DNA from: an uncultured Clostridia bacterium
Lineage (GTDB): Bacteria; Bacillota; Clostridia; Christensenellales; Borkfalkiaceae
Assembly (NCBI GenBank): GCA_947625095.1
Contig: CANQMX010000015.1
Span: forward strand, 1-41,353
Direction: 5' to 3'
DNA: 41,353 nt
Shown here: in pieces, positions 23,320 through 31,964 of the stretch
How positions within the stretch are numbered: position 1 is the first letter of the stretch
Layout: every line of letters starts with the position of its first letter
The notes under the pieces: generated by a model
Database searches by the model: none
The model's input: only the letters and a program-made list of their open reading frames with translations
Told to the model about the DNA's origin: nothing
Position numbers and translations under genes: made by a program

Positions 23320-25023
23320 TCAATCGTTTCGTGAAAGGGAGTTTTTGTAAATTGCCGCCTCTTTTAGGAGTTCATCCGCGTGTGCGAGCGCGATCTCGCT
23401 CTCCGATCCGTCGATGAGGCGGGCGATCTCGCGCCGCCTTTCCGCCTCGTCCAAGGGGCGGATCTCGGTGAGGGTGCGTCCCTCCGCCTCCCGCTTCTCG
23501 ATGTAAAATTGGCGGTCGGCGAGCGATGCGATCTGCGCCAAATGGGTCACCGCGATCACCTGCACGCCCACGGCGATCTTGCAGAATTTTTCCGCGACGA
23601 CGTGCGCCGTCTTTCCGCCGATGCCCGCGTCGATCTCGTCGAAGATGTACGTTCCGATGCCGCCGATGCCCGAAAGTTGGGACTTGACGGCGAGCATGAA
23701 GCGGCTCATTTCGCCGCCGCTTATGATGTTGCCCAAATCTTTGAGCGGTTCGCCCGCATTTGCGGAAAAGAGGAATTTGACCTCGCCAAGCCCCTCTGCG
23801 GTCGCCCTTTCCACATCCTCGCGCCCGTAATCGCCGAAGAAAATTTCAAACCGCGCCGAGGAAATATTCAGCGTTCTCAATTCTTTCGTCACGCGGGCGC
23901 AGAACTCCTCCGCCGCGCGTTTGCGGGCAGTTGTGAGGGCGACGCAGCGGTCGTATAGCGTATTTTCGAGCGCGGAAAGTTGCTTTTGCAGGGCAAGATA
24001 GCGTTCGCCGCTCTCCGAGAGCATCTCCTGCTCCCGCTGTGCCTCCGCAAGGAAGGCAAGCGCGGCCTCCACGCTGCCGCCGTACTTTTTCTTTAAGGTG
24101 CGGATCTCTTCGAGGCGTTCCTCTACGCGCTCCGCCTCCCCTTCGTCGATGTTGAGCTCGTCCAAAAGGCGCTCCGCCTCCCCCGCGATGTCGTCGAGTT
24201 CCGCGGCGGCGTTTTCCAGCCGCTCGCCGAGGGCGGAATACGCCTCGGACAGGGTGGAAATGGTGGCGGTGGCGCGCTTTGCACCGTTTACGCCGTCGAT
24301 GCCGCCCCCATCCGCTTGGAGAAAATCGCGCACGCCGTTTAATCCCTGCACGATCTTTTCGGCGTTACGGAAGCGCGTGCGGAGGGAGATGAGTTCCTCC
24401 TCCTCGCCGATTTTTAGGTCGGCGCGCGTGAGTTCGTCGATTTGATAGCGCAAAATATCCAGACGGCGGTCGCGCTCGCCCTCGTCGCCGCCGAGAAGGC
24501 GCATATTTGCGGTGACGGCGCGCCGCTCTTCCAGCGTCTCGCGAAGTGCAGCCTTCGCCGCTGCGACGGGCGCTCCCGCCACGCTATCCAAAAGGCGGAG
24601 TTGGTTGCTCTCCTTCAAGAGGAAAAAATGCTCGCTCTGGCCGTGGACATCCACGAGGAGCGCGGTGAGCCGCCGCAACATGGCGAGCGTGACCGAACAC
24701 CCGTTGACGCGGACGGTGCTCTTCCCGTCGGCGGTGAGTTTGCGGGAGACGATCAAAAGGTCCTCTGCCTCGACGCCGAATTCCTCCAAGAGCGCCCCCG
24801 CCTCTTCGCCATACGACGAAAACTCGGCGCGAACCGAACATTCGGCCGCGCCGTAACGGATCATGCTCTTATCCGACTTCGCCCCAAGGGCAAAATCGAT
24901 GCAGTCGAGAATGACCGACTTCCCTGCGCCCGTTTCGCCCGTGAGGACGTTCAGCCCGCGGGAAAATTCAAGTTCCGCGCGAGGAATGAGCGCAACATTT
25001 TGAATGGAAAGTCTCTCTAACAT
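23320..25023 (-). CDS. recN: DNA repair protein RecN
   Basis: SMC-like ATPase in double-strand break repair. The 567 residues have Walker A in LTGETGAGKSV (about residue 33), long coiled coils in the middle (about 155-370), the ABC signature NIISGGEMSRFMLAVKS and Walker B TYIFDEIDAGIGG. The C-terminus carries the conserved QVIAVTHLAQIASLADRQFYIEK. It begins seven bases after argR with AGGGGT very close to the ATG, and is followed by spoIVB. Confidence 0.96.
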   Translation of the reverse strand: MLERLSIQNVALIPRAELEFSRGLNVLTGETGAGKSVILDCIDFALGAKSDKSMIRYGAAECSVRAEFSSYGEEAGALLEEFGVEAEDLLIVSRKLTADGKSTVRVNGCSVTLAMLRRLTALLVDVHGQSEHFFLLKESNQLRLLDSVAGAPVAAAKAALRETLEERRAVTANMRLLGGDEGERDRRLDILRYQIDELTRADLKIGEEEELISLRTRFRNAEKIVQGLNGVRDFLQADGGGIDGVNGAKRATATISTLSEAYSALGERLENAAAELDDIAGEAERLLDELNIDEGEAERVEERLEEIRTLKKKYGGSVEAALAFLAEAQREQEMLSESGERYLALQKQLSALENTLYDRCVALTTARKRAAEEFCARVTKELRTLNISSARFEIFFGDYGREDVERATAEGLGEVKFLFSANAGEPLKDLGNIISGGEMSRFMLAVKSQLSGIGGIGTYIFDEIDAGIGGKTAHVVAEKFCKIAVGVQVIAVTHLAQIASLADRQFYIEKREAEGRTLTEIRPLDEAERRREIARLIDGSESEIALAHADELLKEAAIYKNSLSRND

Positions 25024-25030
25024 ACCCCTA

Positions 25031-25486
25031 TCAGCCCTTCATGATCGCCTGCAAGCGTTCGCAGACGCTGCGAGCCTCCTCCGGCGTTTCGCAGATGCTG
25101 AGCACGGTATCGGTGCCCGCGATTGTGCCGATCACCTCGTGATATTCGAGTTTATCGATGACGACGCCCGCATTGCCGCCGTTCCCATAGAGCGTCTTGA
25201 TGACGATAAGATTTCCCACCAAGCGGATATTGAGCACGCAGGCCTGAAAGAGGGTGCGCATTTTATCGGAGATCCCGCTCTCGTTTTCCGAGATGGAGGC
25301 GTAGCGGAAGCGCTTTTTTGTGCCCTTCACCTTGAAGAGGTGAAGTTCCTTGATGTCGCGCGAAACGGTGGCTTGCGTGACGTTAAAATTGTGCGCGGCG
25401 AGTTCCTCGCAGAGTTCTTCCTGCGTTTCGATCTCTTTCTCCTCAATGATTTCGAGAATTTTGCTGTGTCTGGAGTTCCTCAACAT
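25031..25486 (-). CDS. argR: Arginine repressor ArgR/AhrC
   Basis: Hexameric arginine-responsive repressor, 151 residues. The N-terminal winged helix (KILEIIEEKEIETQEELCEELAAHNFNVTQATVSRDIKEL) binds ARG boxes. The C-terminal domain carries the arginine-binding GTIAGTDTVLSIC motif. GAGG lies eight bases before the ATG. It sits in the conserved nadK-argR-recN order, and no arginine biosynthesis genes are nearby. Confidence 0.96.
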   Translation of the reverse strand: MLRNSRHSKILEIIEEKEIETQEELCEELAAHNFNVTQATVSRDIKELHLFKVKGTKKRFRYASISENESGISDKMRTLFQACVLNIRLVGNLIVIKTLYGNGGNAGVVIDKLEYHEVIGTIAGTDTVLSICETPEEARSVCERLQAIMKG

Positions 25487-25502
25487 ACTTTTTTCCTCTT
25501 TG

Positions 25503-26294
25503 TCAATTGATTTTTTCTGTCAAACGGCGGAAATACCTGTTTTTGTCGCGCGTGAGGAAGGTAGCGCTTCGCTTGGACTTTCTCACCGTGACGACGTCGT
25601 TTCCGCCGACCGAACCGAAATAAAGGCCGTCCCCGTAGAGCAGGAGCGACTCCCCTTCGGGCAAACAGAAGGTGAGTTCGCTTTCATCGGAGTAGACGAT
25701 GGGTCTGCTGCGCATGGAGAGCGCGCAGACGGGCGTGAGCATGAAGGCGGCGCAGTCGGGCGTCAGAATACTGCCGCCCGCGGAGAGCGAATACGCCGTT
25801 GAGCCGGTGGGCGTGCATACGAGGATGCCGTCGGCATGGAACTGCGCGGCGGGCGTCCCGTCGAGCGCCACGGAGATATCGACGACGCGGTTATCCTTGC
25901 CCGCGACCACCTCGTGGAGGAGCGCGAACTCGTTAAGGCAGTGCATCGTCTTGCCGCCGATGTCGATCTCGAGCATCGTCCGCTCGATCGTCGTCCCGCC
26001 CCCTTCGAGCACGAATTTTGTGGCCTCCGCAAGCTCGTCCCGCTCGAATTCCGTCAAAAATCCCAGCCTTCCGAAGTTGACGCCGACGAGCGGAATGTGC
26101 AACACGGCGGCGCGGCGGGCGGCGCGCAGGACCGTTCCGTCCCCGCCGAGCACGATGAGTTTTTCCACGCCGGAGATCTCCTCGTCGCGCGAAAAAAGAA
26201 GGCATTGGCTCCCCCCGCGCCCGATGGCGTTTACGAGTTCGTCCACCGTGTCCTTTTGCACCTGTTCCGCATTATAGAGAACGCCGATTTTCAT
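25503..26294 (-). CDS. nadK: NAD kinase
   Basis: Phosphorylates NAD to NADP. The 263 residues show GGDGTVLRAAR (about residue 48), VNFGRLGFLTEF and PTGSTAYSLSAGG, the hallmark motifs of the family. The ATG at 26294 is chosen over an upstream TTG in the same frame because the upstream part overlaps the promoter. No Shine-Dalgarno is present, and the predicted leader is about four bases. It starts the nadK-argR-recN transcription unit, although read-through from tlyA is possible. Confidence 0.94.
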   Translation of the reverse strand: MKIGVLYNAEQVQKDTVDELVNAIGRGGSQCLLFSRDEEISGVEKLIVLGGDGTVLRAARRAAVLHIPLVGVNFGRLGFLTEFERDELAEATKFVLEGGGTTIERTMLEIDIGGKTMHCLNEFALLHEVVAGKDNRVVDISVALDGTPAAQFHADGILVCTPTGSTAYSLSAGGSILTPDCAAFMLTPVCALSMRSRPIVYSDESELTFCLPEGESLLLYGDGLYFGSVGGNDVVTVRKSKRSATFLTRDKNRYFRRLTEKIN

Positions 26295-26304
26295 ACCGCA
26301 AACA

Positions 26305-26333
26305 ATTATATATGCATATTTGTATAATTGCAA
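26305..26333 (-). promoter_or_regulatory. nadK promoter, near-leaderless
   Basis: On the minus strand TTGCAA (26333-26328), 17 bases, TATAAT (26310-26305), then ten bases (TGTTTGCGGT) to the ATG. Predicted leader of about four bases with no ribosome site. Confidence 0.75.
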
Positions 26334-26359
26334 GTATTTTTATAAAAATTTTTTCAAAA

Positions 26360-27121
26360 TTATAAAAATGTTGCCGCGCTTAAAAGGAATTCCGCTTCGC
26401 TCATGCCCTCTCCGCCCTTGGCAAGGCGGATCATATATTCCACATTTTTTGCGGGGCGGAGCGGCGCGTTCACGATCCCCTGCGGGAAGAGCAAATTTGA
26501 GCGCGCGTCCGCATAGAATTTGCGGAGGAGCGGCGCGTGGCGCGCGGGCGGAAGGATGCCGCTCTTGCCGATGCCCTTCCCCTCGCACTCGAACTGCGGC
26601 TTGAAGAGCAGGAACGCTTCGCCCCCCTCGCGCAAAATGGCGGAAACGGCGGGCAGAACGAGGCGGAGCGAGATGAAACTGAGATCCGCCACTACACCGT
26701 CGATGGGCTCGGGGAAGTCGGCGGCGCTGAGATAGCGCGCGTTGGTTTCGTCCATGACGACGACCCTCCCCGACTGCAAAAGCGACCCGTCGAGTTGGCT
26801 CTTGCCCACATCCACGCAATATACGCGCTTTGCGCCGCCTTGCAGCAGGCAATCGGTGAAGCCGCCCGTGCTCGCGCCGAGGTCGGCGAACACCTTACCC
26901 GTGACATCGGCGGAAAAAAAGCAAAGCCCGCGGGCAAGTTTGTAGCCCCCGCGGGAAACATATTTTTCTTCCGCCTCGATAAATTCGAAAATGTCCCCCT
27001 CCGAGACCTCATCCTTGGGGGAAAGCGGCTTGCCGCCGCGCAAAACGCGTCCGCCTTCGAGCGCGTCGTGCGCCTTGGTGCGCGAACCGAACCGCTCCGC
27101 GAAAAATTTATCCGCGCGCAT
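26360..27121 (-). CDS. tlyA: TlyA family rRNA 2'-O-methyltransferase
   Basis: S4-domain plus FtsJ-like SAM methyltransferase, 253 residues, the family that methylates cytidines in 16S/23S rRNA. S4 domain at 1-60 (RADKFFAERFGSRTKAHDALE), then SRGGYKL, the SAM motif DLGASTGGFTDCLLQGGA, and DLSFISLRLVLP. The ATG lies 14 bases inside the end of dxs with GGAGAACTGT before it, so it is translationally coupled to dxs. Confidence 0.94.
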   Translation of the reverse strand: MRADKFFAERFGSRTKAHDALEGGRVLRGGKPLSPKDEVSEGDIFEFIEAEEKYVSRGGYKLARGLCFFSADVTGKVFADLGASTGGFTDCLLQGGAKRVYCVDVGKSQLDGSLLQSGRVVVMDETNARYLSAADFPEPIDGVVADLSFISLRLVLPAVSAILREGGEAFLLFKPQFECEGKGIGKSGILPPARHAPLLRKFYADARSNLLFPQGIVNAPLRPAKNVEYMIRLAKGGEGMSEAEFLLSAATFL

Positions 27122-28817
27122 ACAGTTCTCCGATGAGGTTTTCGAGCGCCTCGCGGCTCAAACCGTGCTTTTGGGCGAGCGATACGGGCTTGCCGTGCGG
27201 AATAAATGCGTCGTCGTAGCCGAGGGAATACACCTTTTTTCCCGTATTGCGGTAGAACCGCGCAATGGCGTCGCCCAGCCCGCCGATGCGCACGTTGTCC
27301 TCCATCGTGATGACGTGCGTCTCCGTAAGGCCATTCAGGAGCGCCTCGTCGAGCGGCTTCAAAAAGCGCGCGTTTACAATGGAGAAATCTTGCCCGCGCG
27401 CTGCCGCGTTTTTGCGCACTTCCTCGGCGATGCGGATGCATCTTTCCCCCGCCGCAAGCACTATTATGTCTGACATAGTACTATGTAAAACTTCCATTTT
27501 CCCAATTACGACGGGCAAAACGCGCCCTTCTACGCCTGCGCGGGGATAGCGGATGGCAAGCGGGCTGTTCCAATTTGCGCCCGCGCGGAGCATGGCGCGG
27601 AATTCCCCCACGTCCTTGGGGATGGCAATAGCGAGGTTTGGGATAAAGGAGAGATAGGAAAGATCGAATACGCCCTGGTGGGTCTCCCCATCCGCCCCCG
27701 TGATGCCCGCGCGGTCGATGCAGAAGGTGACGGGCAGATTTTGTCCGCAGATATCGTGAACGATCTCGTCAAACGCGCGCTGTAAAAAGGTGGAATAGAT
27801 GGCGTAGTACGGGCGCATCCCCTGCGTTGCCATTGCCGCGCAGAGCACCGAGGCGTGTTCCTCGCAGATGCCCACGTCGAAGGCGCGCTCGGGGAAGCGG
27901 CGGAAAAATTCCCGCAGGCCGAGGCTATCCGTCATCGCGGCCGTCACGGCGACGATGCGGCTATCCTTTTCGGCGAGCGCGCACAGTTCCTCGCCGAGCG
28001 CGGCGGAATATTCGGAGTGCGGGCGCGGGTCGGGGCTTACGCCGTGCGTCGCCTCGGGTTCGTTTTCGCAAAACGGATACCCGTGACCCTTTTGCGTGAC
28101 CACATGGAGCAAAACGCACGATGTTTCCAGCCGTTTTTTCGCTTCGTCGAGCGCGGGGAGGAGTTCGGAAAGGTCGTTCCCGTTGTATACGCCCATGTAC
28201 GAAAGCCCGTACTGCTCGAAGAGGGCGATGTTTTCGGGCTTCATTCCCGCCTTCATCTCGCCCAAAATATCGTGTGTTCCCCCCACGGTGGGCGAAATGG
28301 ACATTCCGTTATCGTTCACCACGATGAGCACGCGTGTGTTCAGGATATGTAAACTGTTGAGCGCCTCAAAGACGAGTCCGTTGTTGAAAGAACCGTCGCC
28401 GATGAGGGCGATCACTTGGAACGCTTCCCCTTTCAGGTCGCGCGCCTTGGCGATGCCGAGCGCGGCGGAAATGGCAGTGCCGGCGTGCCCCGTATCGTAG
28501 CAGTCGTACTCGCTCTCCTGCCGCTTGGGGAATCCAGAAATGCCGCCCTCCTGCCGCAGGGTATGAAAGCGGGCGGCGCGGTCGGAGAGGAGTTTATGCG
28601 TGTAGCATTGATGCCCCACGTCGAAGACGATCTTGTCGCGCGGAAAATCAAAGGCGCGATGCAGGGCGACGGTGAGTTCCACCGTCCCCAAATTGGAGGA
28701 AAGGTGGCCTCCGCAGACGGAGACAGTATCGAAGATCTCCCTGCGGAGTCGTTCGCAGATCTCGTTCAGTTGTGGAAGGGAAGCCGCCTTGACTTCCGCG
28801 TCGGTGATCATTTCCAT
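27108..28817 (-). CDS. dxs: 1-deoxy-D-xylulose-5-phosphate synthase
   Basis: First enzyme of the methylerythritol phosphate route to isoprenoids, TPP-dependent. At 569 residues it is shorter than E. coli Dxs (620) but has the whole core. Visible are CGGHLSSNLGTVELTVALH, the TPP motif GDGSFNNG...VVNDN, the dimer-interface DRAGITGADGETHQGVFDLSYL, and the C-terminal domain ending in KPLDEAL. GHAGTAIS replaces the usual GHSSTSIS. Residues encoded at 27462-27490 (S-T-M-S-D-I-I) come from the dispersed palindrome repeat and use codons (AGT, ACT, TCA, ATA) rare in the rest of the gene. No good ribosome site precedes Met1; Met3 is an alternative start. It lies between ispA and tlyA, the usual clostridial order. 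Confidence 0.95.
   Translation of the reverse strand: MEMITDAEVKAASLPQLNEICERLRREIFDTVSVCGGHLSSNLGTVELTVALHRAFDFPRDKIVFDVGHQCYTHKLLSDRAARFHTLRQEGGISGFPKRQESEYDCYDTGHAGTAISAALGIAKARDLKGEAFQVIALIGDGSFNNGLVFEALNSLHILNTRVLIVVNDNGMSISPTVGGTHDILGEMKAGMKPENIALFEQYGLSYMGVYNGNDLSELLPALDEAKKRLETSCVLLHVVTQKGHGYPFCENEPEATHGVSPDPRPHSEYSAALGEELCALAEKDSRIVAVTAAMTDSLGLREFFRRFPERAFDVGICEEHASVLCAAMATQGMRPYYAIYSTFLQRAFDEIVHDICGQNLPVTFCIDRAGITGADGETHQGVFDLSYLSFIPNLAIAIPKDVGEFRAMLRAGANWNSPLAIRYPRAGVEGRVLPVVIGKMEVLHSTMSDIIVLAAGERCIRIAEEVRKNAAARGQDFSIVNARFLKPLDEALLNGLTETHVITMEDNVRIGGLGDAIARFYRNTGKKVYSLGYDDAFIPHGKPVSLAQKHGLSREALENLIGELYARG
27462..27490. repeat. Dispersed palindrome repeat inside dxs
   Basis: TATGTCTGACATA overlapping the 12-bp palindrome CATAGTACTATG, then TAAAA. 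Identical over 23 bp to the copy in spoIIIAE. Read on the minus strand it is in frame in dxs. Confidence 0.88.
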
Positions 28818-28848
28818 AGTCTATGCGGCGAATTTCCGCACCCCATGT

Positions 28849-29721
28849 TTATTTTTTGCGATTGCGCACAAAATCCACGAGTTCCTTTAAGAACTCCGTC
28901 TCGCCGCCGAATTCCAAGAGCGCGCGCTGCGCTTCGGCGGCGTAGAAATCGGTGAGGCGCTCCGCCTCCTCCATGCCGTAAACCTTGATATAGGTGAGTT
29001 TTTGCTCCGCGCTGTCTTTGCCGAGCGTCTTTCCAACCGCCGCGAACTCCCCCTTCACGTCCAAAATGTCGTCGGTGATCTGGAAGAGAACGCCGAGCGC
29101 GTTTCCGTAGGCGCGCGCCGCCGCGGTATCGCGCCCCGCGAGGCACGCCGCCATGACGACGGGCGCAGCGAGGAGCCGCGCCGTCTTGTGCTCCACCATA
29201 AAGTCGAGTTGGGCTTTGCCCGCCTCCTTCCCCTCGTAGAGGAGGTCGGCGGATTGCCCCGCGAGCATCCCATCCGCCCCTGCGGCACGGGAAAGTTCGC
29301 GCGCCGCCTCGATGTGCGCCTCCCCCCGCCCGCACACGCGGAGAAGGAGATCGAACGCAAGCGAAAGCAGGGCGTCGCCGGCGAGCAGGGCGTTCCCCTC
29401 CCCGAATTTCTTGTGATTGGAGGGCTTCCCGCGGCGAAAATCGTCGTTGTCCATCGCGGGCAGGTCGTCGTGGATGAGCGAATAGGTGTGAATACACTCA
29501 AGGGCAAGCGCGCAGTCCGTCTCCGCCGCATAGGGAACGCCGTACGCATCGAGCGCAGCAAAAAACAGAACTGGGCGGATGCGCTTTCCGCCCGCGCGCA
29601 GAGAATAGCGCATACTTTCCGTGAGGATCGCAGGCTCGTATTTCATCCCGTCGCACAGGGCGTCGAGGGCGGTTTCAAACGTCCGCAAATAGATTTGATA
29701 CTGCTCGTCAAACGGCTTCAT
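28849..29721 (-). CDS. ispA: Farnesyl/geranyl diphosphate synthase (polyprenyl synthetase)
   Basis: Condenses isopentenyl and allylic diphosphates. The 290 residues carry GGKRIRP, the first aspartate-rich motif DDLPAMD (DDxxD) and the second DDILD, followed by GKTLGKD. Length matches short-chain (C10-C20) synthases. GGAG lies eight bases before the ATG, which overlaps the folD stop by four bases. XseA/XseB genes that often precede ispA in this order are absent. Confidence 0.95.
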   Translation of the reverse strand: MKPFDEQYQIYLRTFETALDALCDGMKYEPAILTESMRYSLRAGGKRIRPVLFFAALDAYGVPYAAETDCALALECIHTYSLIHDDLPAMDNDDFRRGKPSNHKKFGEGNALLAGDALLSLAFDLLLRVCGRGEAHIEAARELSRAAGADGMLAGQSADLLYEGKEAGKAQLDFMVEHKTARLLAAPVVMAACLAGRDTAAARAYGNALGVLFQITDDILDVKGEFAAVGKTLGKDSAEQKLTYIKVYGMEEAERLTDFYAAEAQRALLEFGGETEFLKELVDFVRNRKK

Positions 29722-30563
29722 AGCGTGCGCTCCGCGGCCTCGACGGTGTTACATAGGAGCATGGCGACGGTCATCGGCCCCACGCCGCCGGGCACGGGCG
29801 TAAGATAGGAAACGCGCTCTTTGACCCCTTCAAAGTCCACATCGCCGCACGATCTGCCGTTTTCATCGCGGTTCATGCCCACGTCGATGACGGCCGCCCC
29901 CTCCTTCACCATATCCGCCGTGATGAATTTGGGCTTGCCGACGGCGGCGACGAGAATATCCGCCTCCCTGCAAATTTCCTTGAGGTTTTGCGTCTTGGAG
30001 TGGCACACGGTGACGGTCGCATCGGCATTGATAAGGAGCATCGCCATCGGGCGGCCGACGATGTTGCTCCGTCCCACCACGACGGCGCGCTTTCCAGCCG
30101 TCGGAATGTTGTAGCGGCGCAAAAGTTCCATCACGCCGCGCGGCGTGCAGGCGACCGTTCCCCCCTCGTTTTTGGCGAGTTTGCCGATGTTTTCGTCGGA
30201 AAATCCGTCCACATCCTTCTCGGTGGGAATGGCGGCAAGCAGCGCCTTCGCGTCGAGGTGACGGGGAAGCGGCAACTGCACGAGGATGCCGTGCACATTT
30301 TCATCCGCGGCGAGCGCCTCAATGAGCGCCAGCGCCTCCTTCTGCCCCGTCTCCGCGGGCAAATAGTGCGTAAACGAGCGTATCCCCGCCTCCTCGCACG
30401 CTCTTATCTTATTTCTCACATAAATTTGAGAAGCGGGATCGTTGCCGATGAGCACAACGGCGAGTCCCGCTTTTTTTCCGCTCTTTTGTTCAAATGCCGC
30501 GGCGCGCGCCTTCACTTCGGCACGGATGGCGGCGGCAGTCGCCTTTCCGTCGATGAGCGTCAT
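29718..30563 (-). CDS. folD: Methylenetetrahydrofolate dehydrogenase/cyclohydrolase
   Basis: Bifunctional one-carbon enzyme interconverting 5,10-methylene- and 10-formyl-tetrahydrofolate, NADP-linked. The 281 residues contain the catalytic YVRNK Lys, QLPLPRHLD, the Rossmann VVGRSNIVGRPMA and the C-terminal TPVPGGVGPMT. It starts in an ATGA overlap with the end of nusB and has GGGAGGG about a dozen bases upstream. Confidence 0.96.
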   Translation of the reverse strand: MTLIDGKATAAAIRAEVKARAAAFEQKSGKKAGLAVVLIGNDPASQIYVRNKIRACEEAGIRSFTHYLPAETGQKEALALIEALAADENVHGILVQLPLPRHLDAKALLAAIPTEKDVDGFSDENIGKLAKNEGGTVACTPRGVMELLRRYNIPTAGKRAVVVGRSNIVGRPMAMLLINADATVTVCHSKTQNLKEICREADILVAAVGKPKFITADMVKEGAAVIDVGMNRDENGRSCGDVDFEGVKERVSYLTPVPGGVGPMTVAMLLCNTVEAAERTL

Positions 30564-30952
30564 TGGTTGATTATCCCTCCCAGCACGCCGTTTACGAAGT
30601 CGGCGGATTTTTCCGTGGAATACTTCCGCGCCAGCGCCACCGCCTCGTTTACGGAGACCACGGGCGGGATGTCGTCGAAGTACTTGATCTCGGCGAGGGC
30701 GATGAGCAGCGCCGCCTTATCCGCAGGGTAAATGCGCGTCTCCGCAAACCGCGTCACCTTTTCCGCGAGCACCGCGGAAAGTTCCTCGCCGTGCTCTGCA
30801 ACGGCCGCATACAGCCTCTCCGCAAACGCGCAGTCCTCTTCGCCGAGTTTATCCGCGCGGTACATCGCATTGCGGAAAGACAGCGGGCAATCCTCGCGGA
30901 ATTGCCGCGCAAACACGATCTTATATACCGTTTCCCTCGCCTGTGTTCTCAT
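30560..30952 (-). CDS. nusB: Transcription antitermination factor NusB
   Basis: All-helical RNA-binding factor that, with NusE, promotes rRNA antitermination. The 130 residues show ARETVYKIVFARQF at the N-terminus and the C-terminal VVSVNEAVALARKYSTEKSADFVNGVLGGI, the family signature. First gene of nusB-folD-ispA-dxs-tlyA. The bases upstream hold no convincing -10 box, so it may be transcribed from the asp23-like gene or the spoIIIA operon through the hairpin between them. Confidence 0.94.
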   Translation of the reverse strand: MRTQARETVYKIVFARQFREDCPLSFRNAMYRADKLGEEDCAFAERLYAAVAEHGEELSAVLAEKVTRFAETRIYPADKAALLIALAEIKYFDDIPPVVSVNEAVALARKYSTEKSADFVNGVLGGIINQ

Positions 30953-30971
30953 CTGTCACCCGATACGACAA

Positions 30972-30997
30972 TTTCCCATTCCGTGCGGAATGGGAAA
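30972..30997. terminator. Hairpin between asp23-like gene and nusB
   Basis: A perfect 12-bp stem TTTCCCATTCCG / CGGAATGGGAAA with a two-base loop. On the minus strand only TTGTCGT follows, so as a terminator it would be weak. It may be an attenuator, an RNA-stability element or a regulator site. Confidence 0.45.
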
Positions 30998-31002
30998 CAT
31001 CA

Positions 31003-31389
31003 TTATTTTTTATCGTCCTCTTGCGCCGCGGGCGCTTCTCCCGCGTTGGCGTCTGCCGCAGGCGCGTTTTCCGTGGGAAATATCACGCTCTGAACGTGCA
31101 CGTCTACCTTGGCGATCTTGTATTTGGTCATGGATTCCACCATCTGCTTGATGGTCTGCTGGATGCGGAACGCAAGTTCGGGCACATTGTAGCCGTAGTG
31201 CGCGATGACGGAGATATCGACAAAGACGCCCTCCTTTTCAAAGCACAACTTGATGCCTTTCCCCTTTGCGGGGACAAGTTCGATGCCCTCTGTCTCCTGC
31301 AAACTGAGCGCAACGATCCCGCTCACAATATCCGAATTATACGTGATCCTACCCTTCTGTCCGTTGGGATTGTATTTGATGCTTGCCAT
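31003..31389 (-). CDS. Asp23/Gls24 family protein
   Basis: A 128-residue protein with the Asp23 core: ITYNSDIVSGIVALSLQETEGI, a beta strand region KLCFEKEGVFVDISVIAHYGYNVPELAFRIQQTIKQMVE, and KIAKVDVHVQSVIF. It has an Ala/Glu/Asp-rich tail. Members sit at this position, between the spoIIIA operon and nusB, in many Firmicutes and are linked to envelope stress; the mechanism is unclear. The start at MASIK has AAAGGAGAA upstream. Confidence 0.93.
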   Translation of the reverse strand: MASIKYNPNGQKGRITYNSDIVSGIVALSLQETEGIELVPAKGKGIKLCFEKEGVFVDISVIAHYGYNVPELAFRIQQTIKQMVESMTKYKIAKVDVHVQSVIFPTENAPAADANAGEAPAAQEDDKK

Positions 31390-31411
31390 AAGTTCTCCTT
31401 TTACAGAGAAC

Positions 31412-31420
31412 ATTATAGCA
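31412..31420 (-). promoter_or_regulatory. Extended -10 promoter of asp23-like gene
   Basis: On the minus strand TGCTATAAT, an extended -10 element without a recognisable -35 box at 16-18 bases. About 16 bases of leader with AAAGGAG follow. Confidence 0.55.
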
Positions 31421-31450
31421 CATCTTTTTCGAATTTACTACTGTTTTTAC

Positions 31451-31936
31451 TTAACTTTCCGCATAAACCGGCATAATTACGACGTCGCCGTTGTTGATGG
31501 GGTATTCAAACTCGAGCGCGTAGAAAATTCTGGTGAGATCGTCCTCGTTGACTTCGCTCGCATTGATAAAGACGTTGATGTGGTCGTTATCGGTGAGCGT
31601 GACTGCCGCGTCGGAGAAGCCAAGCCCCTTGATGATGGATTCCATCACGAGTTCATCCTCCATGAGTTGCACAAGTTCCATCTTTCTCTGGAATGCGGCG
31701 GTGTATTCGTCGGAACCTTCAACGCTGCTTGCGATGATGGAGTCGAGCTCCACAAACTCCTCGCTGCGGGTCGTGTTGCGGATATCGCGGTAGGTCGTGA
31801 AGTAGTTGACGGGCGTATCCGTTGCGCCGTCAACGGTCTCTGTTCTTGTGCCCGCGAGGATAAAGTTGAATACGGCGGTCACGGCGAGTACGAGCACGAG
31901 GGTAGACATGAGTGCGATTTTTTTGGTGTTGGACAT
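31451..31936 (-). CDS. spoIIIAH: Stage III sporulation protein AH
   Basis: Mother-cell membrane protein whose extracytoplasmic domain meets forespore SpoIIQ to form the feeding-tube channel. The 161 residues have one N-terminal membrane segment (about 8-28, IALMSTLVLVLAVTAVFNFIL). A helical region (RDIRNTTRSEEFVELDSIIAS...RKMELVQLMEDELVMESIIKGLGF) follows, and then the YscJ/FliF-like fold (AAVTLTDNDHINVFINASEVNEDDL). The ATG has GGAGATAAAACC upstream. Last of the eight-gene spoIIIA operon. Confidence 0.92.
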   Translation of the reverse strand: MSNTKKIALMSTLVLVLAVTAVFNFILAGTRTETVDGATDTPVNYFTTYRDIRNTTRSEEFVELDSIIASSVEGSDEYTAAFQRKMELVQLMEDELVMESIIKGLGFSDAAVTLTDNDHINVFINASEVNEDDLTRIFYALEFEYPINNGDVVIMPVYAES

Positions 31937-31964
31937 GGTTTTATCTCCTTCTGATAAAATTTTC

